Source: Actinomycetes bacterium
Lineage (GTDB): Bacteria > Actinomycetota > Acidimicrobiia > Acidimicrobiales > Palsa-688
NCBI GenBank assembly: GCA_021811865.1
Contig: JAKAQB010000010.1
Coordinates: forward strand, 1 to 64,000
Direction: 5' to 3'
DNA: 64,000 nucleotides
This document shows, one piece after another, positions 31,520 through 38,425 of the stretch (the stretch's first letter is position 1; every line of letters starts with the position of its first letter). Below the pieces are notes generated by a model that ran no database searches, was not told the DNA's origin, and was given only the letters and a program-made list of their open reading frames with translations. The position numbers and the translations under genes were made by a program.

Positions 31520-34189
31520 TCAGCGTCGCCCGCCGAGGCGCCGGTCGGCGATGAGATCCAGGACCAGGCCCGTCCACCCCGTCTGGTGCGACGCCCCCAG
31601 GCCGGCGCCGTTGTCACCGTGGAAGTACTCGTGGAACCACAGCTGGTCCCGCCACGCCGGGTCCCGCTGGAACAGTTCCGTGCCGCCGAACACCGGGCGG
31701 CGCCCGTCGGGGCCGCAGAGGAAGATCGACACCAGGCGGCGGGCCAGGTCATCCGACACCTGGTGGAGGGTCACGGCCTGGCCCGAGCCGGCCGGGTCCT
31801 CAACGACCAGCTGGTCGGCGAAGTAGCGGCCGTAGCGGTCGAGCGCCTCGATCAGCAGGTAGTTGACCGGGAACCAGACCGGCCCCCGCCAGTTGGAGTT
31901 GCCGCCGAAGAGGAAGTTGGTCGACTCGGCCGGCTCGTAGTCGATGCTCGACGTCTCGCCGCCGAGGTCCATGGAGTACGGCCGGTCCCGCAGCTCGGCG
32001 GTGAGGGAGCGCACCCCGTGGTCCGACAGCAGCTGGCCGGGGTCGAGGACCCGCTGCAAGATGCGCTGCAGGCGTTGCGCGTCGACCACCGACAGGAGGC
32101 GCCGTCCGGCGTGGCCGGGCTTCATGAACGAGAGGCAGTGAGCTGCCGCGTCGGGCTTGTGGCGCAGGAACCAGTCAAGCCGGCGGGCGAAGTCGGGGAG
32201 GTCGGTGAGGTCGGCGTCCTCGACGATGGCGGCGGCAAAGAGCACGATGAGGCCCGCCACGGAGACGACGCGCACGGGTGTGCGGGTGCCGTCGTCGAGG
32301 GCGACCACGTCGTAGAAGTAGCCGTCCTCCTCGTTCCACAGCTCCTGGCCGCTCATGGCGGCGGCGATGTACACGAAGTGCTCGAAGAACTTCGTCGCCA
32401 GGTCCTCGTACACGTGGTCCTCGTGGGCGAGGATCAGGGCGATCTCGAGCAGGTTGAGCGAGAACATCGCCATCCACGCCGTGCCGTCGGACTGCTCCAG
32501 GCGGCCGGCGACCGGGAGCGGCTGCGACCGGTCGAAGAGCCCGATGTTGTCCAGGCCGAGGAACCCGCCCTCGAACACGTTCTCCCCGGAGGCGTCCTTG
32601 CGGTTCACCCACCACGTGAAGTTGAGCGCCAGCTTGTGGAACACCCGCTCCAGGAAGTCGCGGTCTACCGCCCCGTCCTCGCCACGCTCCTCCCGCTTGG
32701 CGGCGTCGATCTCGGCAACCCGCAACGCCGCCCACGCCTGCACGGGCGGGTTGACGTCGCCGAAGTTCCATTCGTAGGCGGGCAGCTGCCCGTTGGGGTG
32801 CTGGTACCACTCACGCCCGAGCAGGATCAGCTGGCGCTTGGCGAAGGCCGGGTCGAGATGGGCGAGGGCCACGCAATGGAAGGCGAGGTCCCACGAGGCG
32901 AACCAGGGGTACTCCCAGCAGTCAGGCATCGAGAGCAGGTCCCGGCAGTCGACGTGGCCCCATCCGGCGTTGCGGTCGCTCTTGTGGCCCGGGGGCGGCG
33001 GCGGCAACCCGGGGTCGCCGTCGAGCCAGCGCGCCACGTTGTAGCCGTAGAACTGCTTCGACCACAGCATCCCGGCCGAGGCCTGGCGCACGATGCGGGC
33101 CTCGTCCTCGGTGGCGTCGGCGGGGAGCAGCGACGCGTAGAACTCGTCAGCCTCCGACCGGCGCGCGGAGAGCACGGCGTCGAAGTCGTCAGCGAGGTCG
33201 GCGTCGCGCTGCGGGGACCACCGCAGCCGGACGGTGACCGTCGCGCCGGCGGCAACCGTGAGCCGGCGTCGCAGGCTCGCCTTGGTGCCCGTGGCCGCCG
33301 GGTTCACGGTGGGGGTGCCGTTGACGACGTGGCGGGCGATGCCGTCCTTCGGGTACTGCGGCCCCGGGACCCCGTACAGCTCCTCGAGGTTGGTGTCGTT
33401 GTCGCAGAACAGTGGCTCGCCCGTGCCCACCAGGTACCAGCCTCCGACCAGCGCATCCTCCGCCCGCAGGGCGACCGGCTCGGTGGAGGTGGGCGACGCT
33501 CCCGGGGCGGGGCCGGCGAGGGCGAGCGTAGGGCGGGCCGTCCCGGGCGTCCACGTCCAGCGGTTGCGGAACCAGACGGTCGGCAGCACCTCGAGCGTCG
33601 CTGTGTCCGGGCCGGCGTTGCGGACCTCGACCTGCCAGCAGAGGTCCTCCGGCGTCGCCTTCGCCCACGTGACGGTCACCGCCCAGTACCGGTTGGCGTC
33701 GAACACGCCGGTGTCCACCAGCTCGTACTCGGGCTGCAGCCGGCTGCGCCCGGCGTTGGTGGCCCGCAGGTCGTCGTAGGGGAAGGGCGCCTGCGGGTAG
33801 TGGTACCGCCAGCGGAGGTAGGACGAGGTGGGCGTGGCGTCGAGGTACCACCAGTAGTCCTTGACGTCCTCCCCGTGGTTGCCCTGGCTGTTGGTGAGCC
33901 CGTAGGGCCGCTCCTTCAACACCGGGTCGACTCCGTTCCACAGCGCCAGCGCCAGGCACACGTGCTGCTGGTCGTCACAGACGCCGGCCATGCCGTCCTC
34001 GCCCCAGCGGAAGGCATGCGAGGCCGCCTGCTCGAACGGCAGGTATGCCCACGCGTCGCCGTCGGCGGAGTAGTCCTCGCGCACCGTGCCCCATGCTCGC
34101 TCGGCCATGTACGGCCCCCACCGCCGCCACGGCACCTGGCGGTGATCGGCGTCGTCGAGGCGTCGCTGCTCGGCGGTGACAGGACTCAT
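31520..34189 (-). CDS. GH63-like glucosidase/mannosylglycerate hydrolase family protein
   Basis: 889 residues. The N-terminal part starts with the typical RRWGPYMAERAWGTVREDYS and a beta-sandwich region to ~400. The (alpha/alpha)6 barrel follows with PWFASWDLAFHCVALAHLD, GGFLGLDNIGLFDRS (candidate catalytic Asp) and FGGNSNWRGPVWFPVNYLL. Such proteins hydrolyse alpha-glucosides or compatible solutes such as mannosylglycerate or glucosylglycerate. There is no signal peptide, so an intracellular substrate is likely. The ATG at 34189 follows TACGCT by 7 bases; the open frame to 34363 overlaps the HU promoter. Confidence 0.85.
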   Translation of the reverse strand: MSPVTAEQRRLDDADHRQVPWRRWGPYMAERAWGTVREDYSADGDAWAYLPFEQAASHAFRWGEDGMAGVCDDQQHVCLALALWNGVDPVLKERPYGLTNSQGNHGEDVKDYWWYLDATPTSSYLRWRYHYPQAPFPYDDLRATNAGRSRLQPEYELVDTGVFDANRYWAVTVTWAKATPEDLCWQVEVRNAGPDTATLEVLPTVWFRNRWTWTPGTARPTLALAGPAPGASPTSTEPVALRAEDALVGGWYLVGTGEPLFCDNDTNLEELYGVPGPQYPKDGIARHVVNGTPTVNPAATGTKASLRRRLTVAAGATVTVRLRWSPQRDADLADDFDAVLSARRSEADEFYASLLPADATEDEARIVRQASAGMLWSKQFYGYNVARWLDGDPGLPPPPPGHKSDRNAGWGHVDCRDLLSMPDCWEYPWFASWDLAFHCVALAHLDPAFAKRQLILLGREWYQHPNGQLPAYEWNFGDVNPPVQAWAALRVAEIDAAKREERGEDGAVDRDFLERVFHKLALNFTWWVNRKDASGENVFEGGFLGLDNIGLFDRSQPLPVAGRLEQSDGTAWMAMFSLNLLEIALILAHEDHVYEDLATKFFEHFVYIAAAMSGQELWNEEDGYFYDVVALDDGTRTPVRVVSVAGLIVLFAAAIVEDADLTDLPDFARRLDWFLRHKPDAAAHCLSFMKPGHAGRRLLSVVDAQRLQRILQRVLDPGQLLSDHGVRSLTAELRDRPYSMDLGGETSSIDYEPAESTNFLFGGNSNWRGPVWFPVNYLLIEALDRYGRYFADQLVVEDPAGSGQAVTLHQVSDDLARRLVSIFLCGPDGRRPVFGGTELFQRDPAWRDQLWFHEYFHGDNGAGLGASHQTGWTGLVLDLIADRRLGGRR

Positions 34190-34196
34190 GGGCGCG

Positions 34197-34202
34197 AGCG
34201 TA
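34197..34202 (-). promoter_or_regulatory. -10 hexamer TACGCT, leaderless start of the GH63-like gene
   Basis: TACGCT ends 7 bases before the ATG at 34189 on the minus strand. Confidence 0.45.
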
Positions 34203-34310
34203 AGCAAACTCCGGCTCCTGTGGTGGCCTCCTCGAGGATCAAGAAGCCGCATGGCTGCTGGGCTCCTGGTCTCTGCGGCCATCGAATCCCTTGACTTGCA
34301 AGGGAAATAC

Positions 34311-34340
34311 TTGACCTGCGCCCCAAAACACTCTTTGATT
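34311..34340 (+). promoter_or_regulatory. sigma70-type promoter of the HU gene
   Basis: TTGACC (34311-34316), an 18-base spacer and TTGATT (34335-34340) lie in an unusually AT-rich stretch. AGGAGG at 34365-34370 and the GTG at 34376 follow, so unlike many genes here HU has a leader and a strong ribosome binding site, as suits a highly expressed protein. Confidence 0.55.
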
Positions 34341-34375
34341 GCAGTCAACTTCCCCAAAAACACCAGGAGGTGTCG

Positions 34376-34912
34376 GTGAACAAGTCAGAGCTCGTCGAGG
34401 CAGTGGCCGCAGCGGCCGGTCTCGAGCGGAAGCAGGCGGAGGCGGCGGTGAGCGCCTTCGTCGGCTCCGTGATGGACACAGCCCGGTCGGGTGAGACCGT
34501 CTCGATCTTCGGGTTCGGGACGTTCAAGCCGACGGCCCGTGGTGCACGCACCGGCCGCAACCCGCGCACCGGTGCACCGGTCAAGATTGCCGCGTCGAAG
34601 GGCGTGAAGTTCCAACCCGCTGCGGCGTTCAAGGCCGCCATCAACAGCAAGAGGGCCGTCGGCAAGAAGGTGGCAGCGAAGAAGGCGGCGCCGGCCAGCA
34701 AGTCACCGGCCAGCAGTGCGCCTGCCAAGAAGGCCGTGCCGGCCAGCAAGGTGCCGGCGAGGAAGGCGCCGGCGGCGAAGGCCGTGCCGGCGGCAAAGGC
34801 GTCCGCGACGAAGGCCGTGCCGGCCAGCAAGGTGCCGGCGAAGGCTGCGCCGCCGGCGAAGGCGTCCGCGACGAAGGCCGCGAAGTCAGCGGCGCCGGCG
34901 AAGAAGCGCTGA
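34376..34912 (+). CDS. hupB: HU-family nucleoid protein with lysine-rich tail (HupB-like)
   Basis: 178 residues. The first ~90 are a full HU/IHF domain: NKSELVEAVAAAAGLERKQ, GETVSIFGFGTFK, the arm RTGRNPRTGAPVKI, and the C-terminal helix. The remaining ~85 residues are a Lys/Ala/Pro/Val tail (PAKKAVPASK-like units), as in mycobacterial HupB, which compacts DNA. GTG at 34376 was chosen over 34370 because AGGAGG (34365-34370) is then correctly spaced and NKSEL is the canonical HU start. An H1-like gene follows 8 bases later. Confidence 0.95.
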   Translation: MNKSELVEAVAAAAGLERKQAEAAVSAFVGSVMDTARSGETVSIFGFGTFKPTARGARTGRNPRTGAPVKIAASKGVKFQPAAAFKAAINSKRAVGKKVAAKKAAPASKSPASSAPAKKAVPASKVPARKAPAAKAVPAAKASATKAVPASKVPAKAAPPAKASATKAAKSAAPAKKR

Positions 34913-34920
34913 GGCCGGCG

Positions 34921-35439
34921 ATGGCCCCCACCGCCAAGTCAGCGACCTCCAAGAAGGCGGCGCCCGCGAAGCGGGCCGTCGCCGCCACGACCGCCAGGAG
35001 CTCGACGGCGGCGTCCACCAAGGCGACCGCCACGAGGACGGCGGCAGCGCGCGCGACGACCAGGCCGGTAGCGAAGAAGTCGGCGGTTCCTGCCAAGAAG
35101 GCGCCGGCCAAGGCGGCGGCTCCCGCCAAGAAGGCACCGGCCAAGGCGGCGGCACCCGCCAAGAAGGCACCGGCCAAGGCGGCGGCACCGGCGAAGAAGG
35201 CACCGGCGAAGAAGGTCGGCGCCGCCCGGTCGACGCCGGCGCAGGTGGCGACCAAGCGGGCTGGCGCCCCCGTCCGCAAGGGAACCTCAGCGGCGGCGTC
35301 GGCCGCCAGGGTGACCGCCCGGGCGGCGAAGGGTGCGGCGAGCAGGAACGCCGCCGCAGCGTCACGCGCGTCGAGCGCGTCGGCCTCGGCTCGCACCGCC
35401 AAGACGCCCGCCCGGGTTCGCCGTTCCGGATCCCGCTGA
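34921..35439 (+). CDS. freestanding histone H1-like Lys/Ala/Pro-rich protein
   Basis: 172 residues made almost only of Ala, Lys, Pro, Thr, Ser, Arg and Val, with repeated PAKKAPAKAA units encoded by a 33-bp minisatellite. No folded domain is visible. It resembles the C-terminal tails of HupB and eukaryotic linker histone H1 and should bind DNA non-specifically. It is 8 bases downstream of HU and ends before a strong bidirectional terminator, so the two form an operon. The length is probably variable between strains. Confidence 0.8.
   Translation: MAPTAKSATSKKAAPAKRAVAATTARSSTAASTKATATRTAAARATTRPVAKKSAVPAKKAPAKAAAPAKKAPAKAAAPAKKAPAKAAAPAKKAPAKKVGAARSTPAQVATKRAGAPVRKGTSAAASAARVTARAAKGAASRNAAAASRASSASASARTAKTPARVRRSGSR
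35092..35214 (+). repeat. 33-bp coding minisatellite in the H1-like gene
   Basis: Three adjacent near-exact 33-bp units (35092-35124, 35125-35157, 35158-35190) and a partial fourth encode the 11-residue AKKAPAKAAAP. Differences are mostly silent. Confidence 0.9.
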
Positions 35440-35460
35440 ACGAAGCCCGCTCGACGAAGT

Positions 35461-35490
35461 GGTGCACCGGCCGGCAGCGGCCGGTGCACC
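35461..35490. terminator. bidirectional hairpin between the H1-like gene and rnhB
   Basis: A perfect 13-bp stem, GGTGCACCGGCCG and its complement, with a 4-base loop GCAG. It sits between two convergent genes, 21 bases after one stop and 9 before the other. There is no U-run, as is common for actinobacterial terminators. Confidence 0.8.
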
Positions 35491-35499
35491 CCGCGGCGC

Positions 35500-36234
35500 C
35501 TACCAGTCGAGCTCGTCCTGCCCCGCTGCGGTGCCGGGGCGCACGGTGGCCCGCCTGCCCTCCACGCCCCACGCCAGGTGCTCCATGAAGACCCACGAGC
35601 GGCGGTGGATGGCCGTCGGCCCGTAGGCCTGGAGCGCCATCTTGTGGCGGGGGCACGGGTAGCCCTTGTTGCCGTCGAAGTCGTACCCGGGGTAGTGCTC
35701 GGCCTCCTGCCGCATGAACCGGTCACGGCTCACCTTGGCGAGTATCGACGCAGCGGCGATCGACAGGCAGGCGGCGTCACCGCGCACGACGCGCTGCGTG
35801 CAACCGAGCCCGACGAAGTCCCACGTGCCGTCGACGAGCACGGCGTCGGGTGCCACCCCGAGCGCCGCCATCGCCCTGCCGGCGGCCAGGCGTTGGGCGT
35901 CGGCCATCCCGAGGGTGTCGCACTCGTCGTGGGACGCCCAGCCGACCCCCCAAGGCCGGCACCACCCGGCCACGCGGTCGAATAGCCGCTCGCGCTCGGA
36001 CTCGGTCAGCAGCTTGGAGTCGCGGACCTTGTACACCCGGCGGTCCCGGGGCAGCACCGCCGCCCCGACGACGAGGGGCCCTGCCCACGCCCCCCGGCCG
36101 ACCTCGTCCACGCCGACGACCACCCGCCGGCCGGCGTCCCACAGCGAGCGCTCGACGGCGAGCGTCGGGGCCGTCGAGCGCCTGGGACGGCCGCTCAGGG
36201 GCCGGAGGACCGGCAGTGGTCGCTGCATTGTCAC
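35500..36234 (-). CDS. rnhB: ribonuclease HII
   Basis: 244 residues. Catalytic motifs: VVGVDEVGRGAWAGPLVV (adjacent Asp-Glu), RDSKLL, VLVDG, and SILAKVSRDR, which together give the DEDD metal site; GYPCPRHKMALQAYGPTAIHRRSW is the family C-terminus. It nicks RNA in RNA-DNA hybrids, including single ribonucleotides. GTG start at 36234 overlaps the stop of the upstream reductase gene (GTGA, 36231-36234); an ATG two codons on is equally possible. Confidence 0.95.
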   Translation of the reverse strand: MTMQRPLPVLRPLSGRPRRSTAPTLAVERSLWDAGRRVVVGVDEVGRGAWAGPLVVGAAVLPRDRRVYKVRDSKLLTESERERLFDRVAGWCRPWGVGWASHDECDTLGMADAQRLAAGRAMAALGVAPDAVLVDGTWDFVGLGCTQRVVRGDAACLSIAAASILAKVSRDRFMRQEAEHYPGYDFDGNKGYPCPRHKMALQAYGPTAIHRRSWVFMEHLAWGVEGRRATVRPGTAAGQDELDW

Positions 36235-37031
36235 GCCGGCTCCCGGCGGTAGCGGGCGAACAGCCGTCCGTCACCGGTGAAGAGGTCGGTGAGGGTGAAG
36301 CTGGCGGGCGCTCCGTCGACACCCGGCGCCCAGCCCTGGCTCAGGGTCGTGCGGCCCACACCTGCCACCAACGGGCTGTGCGTCAGGCAGATCTCGTCCA
36401 CCAGGCCGGCGCGCAGGAGGCCGCCGAACAGGCGCGGCCCGCCCTCGCATAGGATCCGCTCCAAGCCGTCGGCCCGCAGCGACTCCACCATCGCCACGAG
36501 GTCCACGTCGTGGTCGCCGAGGACGCGGACGTCCGCCACCTCCGACAGCCGGTCGATGCGGCCGGCGGGGACGAACCCGGACGCGAAAACGAGGGGGGTG
36601 GGCGGGGGGGGCTGGGCAGGGCGGCGTTGGGTGAAGAGCCGCGAGGTCGGGTCCAGGTCGGCGAAGCGCGTGACCACCGCCATCGTCGGCAGGGGGACCT
36701 GCCCCCGGCCCGCCCGCCGCTCCCGCCGCGCCTCGGTCAGCCACGCCGGCCCGTAGTCCTCGCTGCGGGCGGTGCCTGCCCCGATGACGACCACGTCGGC
36801 CAGGGCGCGCAGCGTCGCGAACAGCTCGAGGTCGGCGTCGCCGCCGAGGCTGCCGCTGTTCCCACCGACCTCGACGGCGCCGTCGAGGGTGACGACGAAG
36901 TTGACCCGCAGGCGCCCCGGCTCGTGGGCGTAGGCGGCCTCGAGGGCGGCGGCGTCGAGGGGCGGGGAGTGGGGTGCTCGATCGCCGAGCAGGCGCCGCA
37001 ACGACATCCCAGCAGCTTCTGCGGTGGGCAC
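36231..37031 (-). CDS. RibD C-terminal-type pyrimidine reductase family protein
   Basis: 266 residues. DHFR-like reductase fold of the RibD_C family: RVNFVVTLDGAVEVGGNSGSL, ADVVVIGAGTARSEDYGPAW (NADPH region), ERILCEGGPRLFGGLL, VDEICLTHSPLVAG. It could be the 5-amino-6-(5-phosphoribosylamino)uracil reductase of riboflavin synthesis, or one of several actinobacterial paralogues of unknown substrate; no other rib gene is nearby. The GTG at 37031 follows TAGCGT by 5 bases. ATG at 37007 is an alternative. Confidence 0.85.
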   Translation of the reverse strand: MPTAEAAGMSLRRLLGDRAPHSPPLDAAALEAAYAHEPGRLRVNFVVTLDGAVEVGGNSGSLGGDADLELFATLRALADVVVIGAGTARSEDYGPAWLTEARRERRAGRGQVPLPTMAVVTRFADLDPTSRLFTQRRPAQPPPPTPLVFASGFVPAGRIDRLSEVADVRVLGDHDVDLVAMVESLRADGLERILCEGGPRLFGGLLRAGLVDEICLTHSPLVAGVGRTTLSQGWAPGVDGAPASFTLTDLFTGDGRLFARYRREPA

Positions 37032-37036
37032 GCCGC

Positions 37037-37042
37037 ACGCTA
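37037..37042 (-). promoter_or_regulatory. -10 hexamer TAGCGT of the reductase-rnhB operon
   Basis: TAGCGT ends 5 bases before the GTG at 37031. The spacing is slightly shorter than in the other leaderless candidates. Confidence 0.4.
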
Positions 37043-37150
37043 CCAACGGGTCCCCGCCGACCCGAGGAGCGCCGGGCGCTGGCCGTGCCAGCGCAGCGCG
37101 TAGGACACGAGGCCGATCACGGGGCTTGGCACCGTCGTCATCCCAACTTG

Positions 37151-37165
37151 ATACCATCGTGGTAT
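37151..37165. promoter_or_regulatory. mazEF operator: palindrome over the -10 and start codon
   Basis: ATACCA-TCG-TGGTAT is a perfect 6-3-6 inverted repeat. It contains the -10 hexamer TACCAT (37152-37157) and ends inside the mazE ATG at 37164. The hexamer is 6 bases from the ATG, so the mRNA is probably leaderless. Binding here by the antitoxin or complex would block the promoter directly, the usual autoregulation of such modules. Confidence 0.7.
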
Positions 37166-37400
37166 GAGCAAGCAGCTGACGGTTCGGCTTCCCGACGACC
37201 TCGTGGAGTTCATCGACCAGCGCGTCGAGCACGGGGACGCTGCCAGCCGGGCCGCGGTCGTGGCTGCGGCAGTGGAGAGGGAGCGGCGGCGGGAGATCGC
37301 CGCCCGAGATGTTGCGATCCTGGCTCGATCGACGAGTCGGGACGACTTCGACGACCTGGCCGACTTCGGCTCCCAGGTCCCCTTGGACGATCTGGCCTGA
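37164..37400 (+). CDS. mazE: MazE-type ribbon-helix-helix antitoxin
   Basis: 78 residues. The N-terminal ribbon-helix-helix QLTVRLPDDLVEFIDQRV binds DNA. The central helix (SRAAVVAAAVERERRRE) completes the dimer. The acidic C-terminus (RDDFDDLADFG) should wrap and neutralise the toxin. It overlaps mazF as TGATG (37398-37402). The palindrome upstream is its likely operator. Confidence 0.9.
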   Translation: MSKQLTVRLPDDLVEFIDQRVEHGDAASRAAVVAAAVERERRREIAARDVAILARSTSRDDFDDLADFGSQVPLDDLA

Positions 37401-37699
37401 TGCGCCCGATCCACGTGGCGCAGTTGGACAAGGCCCGTCCGGTCCTCGTCCTCACCCGGGAGGTGGTCAGGCCCTATCTGACCCGTGTGAGCGTGGCTCC
37501 CATCACCACCACCATCCGGGGCCTGTCGACCGAGGTGGCGGTCGGGCGAGCCAACGGCCTCGTCCAGGACAGCGTGGTCAGCTGCGACGACATCGTCACC
37601 CTGCCTACGTCCACCTTGGGGCGCCTGGTGGGGCACCTCCTGGAGGAGCAGGAGCCGGGACTCGCTGCAGCGATCCGTGCCGCCTTCGACCTCGCCTGA
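37400..37699 (+). CDS. mazF: MazF-type mRNA endoribonuclease toxin
   Basis: 99 residues. PemK/MazF fold: PIHVAQLDKARPVLVLTREVV with the conserved Arg-Pro, VSVAPITTTIRGLSTEV (catalytic Thr), and SVVSCDDIVTLP. It starts at the family's second strand, without the N-terminal GDI(V/W) residues of many MazF proteins, but actinobacterial forms vary here. It cuts mRNA at short motifs when free of MazE. Translationally coupled to mazE. Confidence 0.9.
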   Translation: MRPIHVAQLDKARPVLVLTREVVRPYLTRVSVAPITTTIRGLSTEVAVGRANGLVQDSVVSCDDIVTLPTSTLGRLVGHLLEEQEPGLAAAIRAAFDLA

Positions 37700-37800
37700 G
37701 CCGCAAGCCGACCTACGGTACGCCGCTGCCGCAGCTTGCCCGGCCAGCACGCGAGTCGTTCTCCATCCAATCTCAACCTCGGGTCGAAAGCCGGGGCCGC

Positions 37801-37806
37801 TACGAT
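37801..37806 (+). promoter_or_regulatory. cofC: -10 hexamer TACGAT of cofC
   Basis: TACGAT ends 6 bases before the GTG at 37813, favouring that start over the ATG at 37846. Confidence 0.45.
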
Positions 37807-37812
37807 CGGGTG

Positions 37813-38409
37813 GTGGCCGCCCCCGCCCAGCGACCGGCCGGGTGGATGGGCCCGGCGTCGGTGCTCGTGCCGGTGAAGGCATTTGGCGAGGCCAAGGGGC
37901 GGCTCGCCCCGGTCATGTCACCGCAGCGCCGCGCCGAGCTGGCCCGCAGGATGGCCGAGGCCGTCCTGCGCTCCGCCCGCGACCTGCCCACCGCCGTGGT
38001 CTGCGACGACCGCGCCGTGGCGGCTTGGGCGCGCGACCAGGGGGCGCTGGTGGTGTGGGCGCCGGGCCGGGGCCTCAACCGTGCCGTACAGCAAGGCGTC
38101 GCCCACCTTGCCGCCGCCGGCGCCGAGCTAGTCGTCGTCGCCGCCGGCGACCTGCCCCTCGCCGACGACCTGCGGTGGGTGGCGGAGTTTCCCGGGACGA
38201 CGCTGGTGCCCGACCGCCGGCGGGACGGGACCAACGTGCTGGCCGTGCCGACGGAGCGGACCTTTGGCTTCTCCTACGGGCCGGGCTCCTTCGCCCGCCA
38301 CCTGGCGGAGGCAGAGCGCCTCGGCGGCCCCCTCCGCGTCGTGGACGCTCCCCGGCTGGCGTGGGACGTCGACGTCCCCGCCGACCTGCACCTGATCGGC
38401 CGGATCTGA
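37813..38409 (+). CDS. cofC: phospholactate/phosphoenolpyruvate guanylyltransferase CofC (FbiD)
   Basis: 198 residues. Nucleotidyltransferase fold: VLVPVKAFGEAKGRLAPVM binds GTP, VVVAAGDLPLADD holds the metal-binding Asp, and TNVLAVPTERTFGFSYGPGSF is the family block. It makes the guanylylated three-carbon precursor of coenzyme F420 (phosphoenolpyruvate in actinobacteria). The other F420 genes (fbiA, fbiB, fbiC) are not in the window. F420 fits an actinobacterium with DHFR-like reductases. Confidence 0.9.
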   Translation: MAAPAQRPAGWMGPASVLVPVKAFGEAKGRLAPVMSPQRRAELARRMAEAVLRSARDLPTAVVCDDRAVAAWARDQGALVVWAPGRGLNRAVQQGVAHLAAAGAELVVVAAGDLPLADDLRWVAEFPGTTLVPDRRRDGTNVLAVPTERTFGFSYGPGSFARHLAEAERLGGPLRVVDAPRLAWDVDVPADLHLIGRI

Positions 38410-38425
38410 CCCGGCCCGCCCCGGG

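Noticed and set aside
31397..34294. 965-codon open frame on the plus strand
   Set aside because: Antisense to the GH63-like gene, whose protein has clear family motifs; this frame has none.
34190..34363. Extension of the GH63-like gene to 947 codons
   Set aside because: It would run through the HU promoter region, and the family starts at the SPVTAEQRR residues just after the ATG at 34189.
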